NCBI RefSeq assembly: GCF_024139115.2
Contig: NC_085141.1
Coordinates: 70,039,481-70,103,480, forward strand
DNA: 64,000 nt
Source: Armigeres subalbatus
Lineage: Eukaryota > Arthropoda > Insecta > Diptera > Culicidae
Reading direction: 5' to 3'
Under the pieces are notes generated by a model. It was not told the origin of the DNA. It was given only the letters and a program-made list of their open reading frames with translations, and made no database searches. A program made the position numbers and the translations under genes. Shown here piece by piece: positions 57,120 to 64,000 of this stretch (position 1 is its first letter; each line of letters starts with the position of its first letter).

Positions 57120-57540
57120 GGAAGAAACTCTTACATTTGATTGGCAATGCGAGCGTCCCACTAGGCACCTTCCTTTCTTACGGGCATCCCACCAACACAG
57201 AGGAAGAAACTCTTCCATTCATTAACAATGCATGTGGGCTTTCCATTACGTAGAACTGTGATCGTTCTGATGATCAATAACATTTTATACCTGCGGATTT
57301 CCCACTTTTGCATAAGAAAGAAAACCTCTTGCACTAGATTCTCTACAAACACATTGGCTTAACACTTTTCTTCTTACGGATGTCCCACTAACGCCAAGTA
57401 AGAAATTCTTGCATTCAGGCGTCTTACCACAAACCTTATTTTCTGGCAGGCGTCCCAATACTAACTTTTTCTTCTGGCGGACACCACTCTAATCCACAAT
57501 AGCACTATTCTACTTGCTGACGTTACAACTTCGCAGAGTA
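57120..57540. repeat. Degenerate tandem repeat
   Basis: Words of the type GGCGTCCCACTAA, CTTCTTACGG and AAGAAACTCTTGCATTCATTA recur about every 50-100 bp with divergence. Probably a decayed minisatellite or a LINE 5' leader with internal repeats. Confidence 0.5.
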
Positions 57541-58365
57541 ATAAACTATTGCGTTTCATTCATTACCAATGCATGAGGGTACGAGGAAGGAGCTCCAAAA
57601 TTGTAATACTTCCAGTACTACACAGTTTCCCAAATCAAAAGTTTTCATTGGACTTTGAATTCCAATGCCTTACAATTGAATCTCGAATGGTGCACTCCAA
57701 TGATGATGCTGATGCCATCCAAAAACTGAAATCAAGAGAAATTCGAAAGCTTGAATGGTGATACGTCGGTCACACATTACATATAAGAGTGGCGACGAAG
57801 TCGGCAAGACGGCGCTGGCAGACCCAGAGGCTCATGACGACGAAGCCTCAGTATTAGTCGTGCTATTTGGCTCGGGTCTAGAGCTAATATTCTTTGTTTG
57901 CATATGGATACAAATTTTGTGCATTGTTAGGAAATTTGTAGAACCAAAATTAGACTTAATAACAACAGCCGCATTTACATAGGTATGTGTACACAGTATG
58001 TCGATTGAAATTTAATGAGTCGCTTCCTACCCCGTTATGAATAGAATCAGTTCGCTGATGCAGGTGGCTATGATTGACGTGGGTGGTTGTTATTTTCGAA
58101 CTAGGATGTTAACAATTTTCTCCTGATGCATCCAGAATCCAATTAGCGTTTATCATATCAACAGCTGTGGTCTCGGAAAATTAATCCAGACAATCGTAAA
58201 AGTTCCCAATAATTGTTCACTTGTATTGAAGTGAGCTAGATAAAGCCTCAGCCAACCACTTAAGCTACTTTAAATTCAAGTAATGGTCCAATTTCGGTGT
58301 ATATGTTTTCATCAGCGATTTGTTCAGTGAAAAGACCTTACGAAACGGATTTTAACAAACGTGCA
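57541..58365. other. Unassigned stretch
   Basis: Small frames at 57549-57982 have a polar start and one hydrophobic stretch (FGSGLELIFFVCIWIQILCI), but no family is recognisable and no gene structure is seen. Confidence 0.25.
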
Positions 58366-58377
58366 GTTTTTTCGCTA

Positions 58378-58887
58378 TTTTTTTTATTTATTATCAGACT
58401 AAGGCCGGAGTGGCCTGTGCTGCACATAAAAGTCTTCTCCATTCAGCTCGGTCCATGGCTGCACTTCGCCAACCACGCAGTCTGCGGAGGGTCTGCAAAT
58501 AGTCCTCCACCTGATCGATCCACCTTGCCCGTTGTGCACCTCGCCTTCTTGCTCCCGTCGGATCGTTATCGAGAACCATTTTCACCGGATTACTGTCCGA
58601 CATTCTGGCTACGTGCCCGGCCCACCGCAGTCTTCCAATTTTCGCGATGTGAACGATGGATGATTCTCCCAACAGCTGGTGCAACTCGTGGTTCATTCGC
58701 CTCCTCCACGTACCGTCCGCCATCTGCACCCCACCATAGATGGTACGCAACACTTTCCTTTCGAAAACTCCCAGTGCGCGTTGGTCCTCCACGAGCATCG
58801 TCCAGGTCTCGTGTCCGTAGAGAACTACCAGTCTAATAAGTGTTTTGTGGATAGTCAGTTTGGTTCGGCGGCGAACTCTGTTCGATC
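58378..58887 (-). mobile_element. 5'-truncated RTE LINE with 12-bp target duplication
   Basis: Flanked by GTTTTTTCGCTA at 58366-58377 and 58888-58899. On the minus strand it encodes the RTE C-terminus: KTLIRLVVLYGHETWT, MLVEDQRALGVFERKVLRT, RRRMNHELHQLLGESSIVH, LRWAGHVARMSDSNPVK, RRGAQRARWIDQVEDYL and MDRAEWRRLLCAAQATPAL, ending in TGA. The A/T-rich tail (AATAAAT type) lies at 58378-58395. It is clearly the same family as the copy at 36057-37612. The 134-codon frame is uninterrupted, so the copy is young. Severe 5' truncation is typical of RTE. Confidence 0.9.
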
Positions 58888-58897
58888 GTTTTTTCGC

Positions 58898-58998
58898 TAA
58901 GGGTCAATTTCTTCACCTCCGCTTAAGCCTTAAACCAGGTTTAAACGTATGGGTAAGCACCGCTTAAATGTTAAGCGAAGGTGAAGAAATTGGCCCTA
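58898..58998. mobile_element. About 100-bp MITE next to the RTE insertion
   Basis: Ends AGGGTCAATTTCTTCACCT and, inverted, AGGGCCAATTTCTTCACCT. TA flanks both sides. The RTE inserted at its left border, as the RTE target duplication runs right up to it. Confidence 0.75.
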
Positions 58999-59444
58999 AG
59001 ACGTTTTGAATAAAATATGTCGCTTCTTTCCACTTAAATGCATTAGGATAAATTTATGATCTGCATAAGAATCCGGCAAAATTATCGGTAAATTGATGAG
59101 CAAACTACGATGCCATACTTTTACTGAGACGACAGATTGGAGATATTAACCGTCCTTCATTTCAGCGCTAGGTTTAATATTAGCCAGTGGTTTAAGTGTC
59201 ATTTTTTGTATACACCGGTGTCCTGTCATGTTCATTTCGAGTGCTGCAAAAGGCCGAATTGAAAGATTACCATCCTGAACGATATCCAACTATCGCCTGT
59301 TGCCAAGTTAGATTTCGGTCGACGTCTTTCATTTCTTCATGGAGGCTACGTGCCAAGAGCCTGGGAGATACTCTTTTTTCTAATTTTTGTCCAAATTCCC
59401 AATGAAATACTGAGCTCAATGATTTTGAGCAAGGCAATGATGTA

Positions 59445-60050
59445 CAGTCGACTCTCTACATCTCGATGTTCTTCATCTCGATATCTCTCCCTATGTCGAT
59501 GGTTTTCTCAGTCCCTTCAATCTACATACATTTCTAGGAACTTTTTTCAAATAGGCGTTACTGTATTTGACCTTGAAATTTGAAACGGTTAGTATTCTCT
59601 CAATTCAGCACATTTCGTTTAACAAACGTTACTACCAGATAGTTCGGAATCTATTCTTTCTGTTAGGCACATAAGTTCACCAAAATGGTATTATTGAAGA
59701 GCACAGTCGCCGTTCCAAAAATCAAGGTCAGAATCATGTACGCCCATTTGAAAAAAGTTCCTAGATCTCGATAACCTCCCTATCTGGATATTTCTCTATC
59801 TCGATGTGTTCTGATCATATTTTGCTCAGGATTCACTCTCCTTATGTCCATATGTTCAAATTTTTAGGCTACTAGACCATCTTTGAACAATAACAAACAA
59901 ATCAACAACAGGAAACGACATTTGTTTTGTTGTTGTTTTTCATAGCAACTAGCTTTTTTGGATCTAGTACCCATTTCAATTTTTCTTCCATTCCTCGATC
60001 TCTCCCTATCTCGATGGTCCCTTCAATATCGAGATGTGGAGAGGCGACTG
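59445..60050. mobile_element. 606-bp pogo/mariner-type MITE
   Basis: Terminal repeats CAGTCGACTCTCTACATCTCGAT and, inverted, CAGTCGCCTCTCCACATCTCGAT, with TA on both sides (59443-59444 and 60051-60052). Subterminal CTCCCTATSTCGATGG and ATCTCGAT words recur at least eight times near both ends. No transposase. The TIR start and TA target fit the pogo/Tigger group of Tc1/mariner. Confidence 0.82.
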
Positions 60051-60052
60051 TA

Positions 60053-61327
60053 GTAATATTACTTTAATTGATATTTGCCACTGATATACTAAATATAAGA
60101 ATAATCATATATTTCATTAAAGATATTGAATTATACGAGATTTTTAGGTCATACAAGTCTTAAAGCTCATTAAATATAATTTATTATCCAGCTTTTTACG
60201 CAAGCCATGCTATAAATTTTGAATCACCCCTTTTGACATTTCCCGTGTCCGACCATAATCTTTATAATTTAATCAAAGTATGCTTAGGCATGTCAGAAAA
60301 ATATTGATAAGTCCATGGAAACGTCACAAAACCAAATGTTTTCATTTACTATTGTTGTGTTTCTGGTTTTTACCAGGTTTGTACTACATAATTTGTACAT
60401 TTTAGGCAATTCAAGGGCTGCGGACTGCTAACCGTATTATTAAATACGCCTTTAAAAAGGGGCAAGAGCGTTAGACTACATACTGTGGACGAAATTACCA
60501 TTGAGAGAACAAAACCAGTGCCAGGGCAATCAATAAGGGTGAAATACGGTAACAGTACAGCACGCAAGGTTAACTTGAGAAGCTAAAACTAAATCATTCT
60601 ATTCAATGCGCTGAAAAAGCTGAATTTGGGACTCCGAACGTATCTACGTCGGTGGTTTAATTTCCGTCGTGGGTACTAAAACTAAAAAAAACGCCACGTT
60701 TGAGCTACACTAAATCATAACGCTTCTTCTGAGCCTTCGTTGGGATACGGATGAGTGTCTCTTTTATTGGTATTAGAGGGGATTTAGAATGCCCTTCTCA
60801 CCCGACTCTCTTTCTTTTCCCCATAGGCATATGACTTCTCTAAGCTCATGATCTCTTACACAATAAAGTGCTCGACGGCACACTACCAGCCTTTTCCCGA
60901 TCGAGAACCTGTTCAGAACATCCACTCCGGGGCGATGCATTCTCTTCAATTTAAAAAAAATGTGCTGATTTGAGTTTATTTATAGAGAAGATGATGGATC
61001 AATCTAAAATGGGGTAGACTGGGAAAAATTCAATAGAGGAGTCTCATGAAGAGTTTTCAGATTGTTTGGCGCAAAATGGGTGGACCACTAGCACTTGTGT
61101 AACTACTGAGTCCATCTTCTAGCGCTGGACTTTAAACACCACGATCGATTTTTTTTCTCAATACGACTATTCAGGTATTGTTCTAGAACGTATCGTTTTC
61201 TTCAAAGCGATAACGCTGGGAGTTGAATATAACATTCTTTATCTAAATCCTTATGATTGGCGCAACAAACTTGGCACTTTGTATCCTCACAGACTTTTCA
61301 GACATATTGAGACAGACATATTGAGAC
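60053..61327. other. Unassigned stretch left of the 28S fragment
   Basis: No domain-bearing frame. A short tandem duplication (ACAGACATATTGAG twice, about 61297-61326) sits directly against the 28S border. Confidence 0.3.
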
Positions 61328-62033
<706 letters not shown>

Positions 62034-62969
62034 ATGGCCACCTCGAAGCGCAGCAGAAGTCTGAGTATGGACTGCACATGCTAAGGTAAGAGTGTCGTAG
62101 CGTAGTATCGTTGATTAGTCCCCACATACCGCTATCGACACCTCGAGGCATGGCAGTGGAGTGTTAGAATAAGTTGTGGAGTGTACCTACTTCGGTAGGG
62201 TAGCGCGTGAGCTGCTTCGGCAGGGAGTGAGTGATCTGGTTGTGCTGAGGCAGGAGTGTCATAGCGTGTCTCCGCCGCTATTGTCACCTCAAAGCGCAGC
62301 AGAAGTCTGAGTATGGACTGCACATGCTGAGGCAGGAGTCGAGGTATCCCATCGACACCTCGAGGCATTGCAGTGGAGTGCTAGAGTGAGCACCCGAAAG
62401 AGGGTCACATGGAGCGAATGGTCTTTGGAGAAGCTGCTTCGGCGGCAGGGTAGCAGTGGGTTGTACCCACACACCTACAGTTGTGCACATGTGGTGCATG
62501 GGGAGTGTCCCTGCTTCGGCAGGGTAGCGTATGGTCTGCTTCGGCAGTGGTGTGATTGATCTGCTCGTGCTGAGGCAGAGTGTCGTAGCGCAATATCTGT
62601 AGGCCCAGGCAGTTACCGCTATTGACACCTCGAGGCATGGCAGCGGAGCGTCCGGGAGAGCATCCAAGTAAGACTCAAATGGAGTGAATGGGGTGCGAGC
62701 ACCCAAGTCAGTCTCGCGTGGGACGAGTGCCTGTGTGAGCGATAATGAGTGAGTACGCTTAGTACTGCCGTCCCCCCAGAAGTAGTACTGCGAGGTAGTT
62801 CCTGGGGGAAACGATGGTGGAGCCCAAGGGAGTTTAGTCGGTATTACCGGTATGGTCGAGTCCGACACTCCAGTACACTTCCGTGTGGTAGTTTGGCAAC
62901 TACAATGCACGTGTACTGGGTTAGTGTGTAAATGCATTCTCCCTTGTAAAAAAAAAAAAAAAAAAAAAA
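62034..62969 (+). mobile_element. 936-bp poly(A)-ended insertion at the 28S 3' end
   Basis: Bounded by a 13-bp duplication GACTACCCTTGCT (62021-62033 and 62970-62982) and ending in 22 A (62948-62969), so it was made by target-primed reverse transcription. The 5' two thirds is internally repetitive: CGCAGCAGAAGTCTGAGTAT occurs twice 246 bp apart, and GACACCTCGAGGCA occurs three times (62137, 62354, 62624). The last 250 bp (GGAGCCCAAGGGAGTTTAGT and following) resemble an R1-clade 3' UTR. No RT is present, so it may be an internally deleted LINE or a LINE-driven non-autonomous element. Confidence 0.78.
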
Positions 62970-62982
62970 GACTACCCTTGCT

Positions 62983-63190
62983 TGCGGGCAGCAGGGACCA
63001 TGTCCAAGGGCTTGACGACCCCTCCCCAGCCGTCTGTGAGTCAGGGGGTTCTGCCTAGGAGGTGGTGGGGTTAACAGGGGGCGCTGTTAATTCCCTCCCA
63101 AAAACCACATATCCGCAAGCAAACCTTATCAAGCGACCGTGTGCCGCTTAAAGCATACAAGCCCCTAACCCCGAATCCCAAGGTGTCAGG
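62983..63190 (+). mobile_element. RTE 5'-leader-like fragment
   Basis: Shares GTCCAAGGGCTTGACGA, CCTCCCCAG, ATCCGCAAGYA and AGCGACCGTGTGCCGCT in order with 27066-27250, the sequence just upstream of the RTE endonuclease. Homology stops near 63190. No RTE coding part follows. Confidence 0.72.
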
Positions 63191-63239
63191 CGACCCGTGC
63201 CGAAGGGATGAATGGCCTGGGGGGTGAAACAATTAGCCA

Positions 63240-63480
63240 GGTCGTTAACGGAGCCTGTGGAGGTTCCACAGAGTGAGGGCTGCTTCGGCGGCAAGCGGGT
63301 GGCAGTGGGTGGTACCCACACACCCCTAAGTGGTGCACATGTGGTGCAAGCGAATGGGAGTTGGGAGTTGGAGTTACTCGTAATACCCCCACAGAATGAG
63401 GGACCGAGTGTATGGGTGAGCACACAAGTAAGTCTCGCATGGTACGCATGGTCGGTAGTGTTAGAATGACTGAAGTCTGG
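63240..63480. repeat. Modules shared with the 62034-62969 insertion
   Basis: GCTGCTTCGGCGGCA, GGTACCCACACACC and GTGCACATGTGGTGCA occur here (63278-63345) and at 62430-62500 in the same order. They suggest that the insertion and this leader-like region derive from related element 5' regions. Confidence 0.7.
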
Positions 63481-63488
63481 TGAGGCCT

Positions 63489-63632
63489 GGCAGGAGTGTC
63501 GGGGGGCAGATACCTCTGCGGCACCTCAGTAGTAGGGGACACGAAAGTCTCGCTGCGTCTGGCAGGAGTGTCGGGGGGTTGATGCTTCTGCGGCACCTCA
63601 GAAATCGGAGACATGTAAGGTAGTGGTGCGAC
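63489..63632. repeat. 72-bp tandem repeat, two copies
   Basis: GGCAGGAGTGTCGGGG starts at 63489 and 63561. Both units continue with TCTGCGGCACCTCAG and GGRGACA. Short tandem units of this kind are common in LINE 5' leaders. Confidence 0.8.
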
Positions 63633-64000
63633 CCCGTTCCAGGATGGGGAGACCACCCAGACAACCACACATCGCATAAGAATGCACGATCAAAATCGTT
63701 TACCGATCCAAGTTTCATCAGAATCGCATTGTTGTGCAAAGCTCATCAGTTTATTTATAAATTTTCCCGCATAGTAGGCTATTTTACGAGTTTATTCCAG
63801 CTTCATTTGTTGACATCGCATATTCCTGCAATAAAACTCACATGAAATCGGACTATCTGTCAAACAGAGTTTGTTATCACAAACTACATCGCAATGCTTA
63901 ACGAAAAAACTCGCATAAAAATCGTGCACATCGCATACATTTCCGTGCAACGTCGGATAAGAAATACATATATCGCCTCCACTTTTGTACGTAAAAAGTG
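63633..64000. other. Unassigned right end
   Basis: AT-rich, no frame with a domain. The words ATCGCAT and CTCGCATAAAA recur but without clear period. Confidence 0.25.

Noticed and set aside
58297..58836. 179-codon + strand frame
   Set aside because: It is the antisense of the RTE C-terminal coding sequence, which has clear motifs on the minus strand.
60370..60567. Short minus-strand frame with hydrophobic segments
   Set aside because: 65 codons without family resemblance or gene context.

Overview
The window looks like repeat-dense intergenic DNA from a culicine mosquito, most likely Aedes. The supporting signs are a Feilai-like tRNA-derived SINE, a Juan-like Jockey-clade LINE, a JAM1-like RTE LINE, CR1 (T1/Q-type) and R1-clade LINEs, BEL/Pao and copia remnants, many short inverted-repeat elements, and a 28S rRNA fragment. 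I found no convincing single-copy host gene. Every protein-coding stretch I recognise belongs to a transposable element, and nearly all are broken by stops, frameshifts or insertions. Element names are recognised from motifs, not from a database search.

Layout. 0-6.5 kb: a BEL/Pao pol remnant, a MITE, and a full-length Juan-like LINE (1932-6457, 13-bp target duplication). 7-9.9 kb: a 12-bp-unit minisatellite whose strand polarity flips near 9.39 kb. 10-13.2 kb: a tRNA-derived SINE, a hAT transposase remnant carrying a 130-bp hAT MITE, and a second SINE fragment. 13.2-16.6 kb: nothing recognised. 16.6-18.6 kb: two hairpin elements, a SINE scrap, and a duplicated segment carrying a MITE. 19.5-22.8 kb: a CR1-clade LINE split by a 523-bp TA-flanked MITE. 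23.3-25.5 kb: a second SINE copy, split by a 1261-bp hAT element and carrying 99-bp tandem repeats at its tRNA end. 27.05-37.6 kb: an RTE LINE interrupted twice, first by an 1866-bp near-perfect palindrome with Transib-type ends and 5-bp duplication, then by a 5.7-kb RNase H-bearing LINE on the minus strand with a 12-bp duplication. 37.6-38.9 kb: a copia pol remnant, followed by a Feilai-like SINE. 39.3-42.3 kb: nothing recognised.

42.4-47.5 kb is a minus-strand CR1-clade LINE with both ORFs decayed. A second one (48.6-51.9 kb) is cut by two MITEs. An R1-clade LINE remnant (52.3-55 kb) hosts a 1.2-kb TIR element. 55-57 kb is a large inverted repeat around an RTE scrap. 58.4-60 kb holds a 5'-truncated RTE with a clean target duplication and two MITEs. 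61.3-62.0 kb is the 3' part of a 28S rRNA gene, followed by a 936-bp poly(A)-ended insertion with a 13-bp duplication, RTE 5'-leader-like sequence and short tandem repeats.

The window reads as layered insertions. Several events can be ordered because pre-insertion codons or target sites can be read across the junctions. The nested LINEs supply the reverse transcriptase activity that SINE copies would need, but every copy here appears dead.
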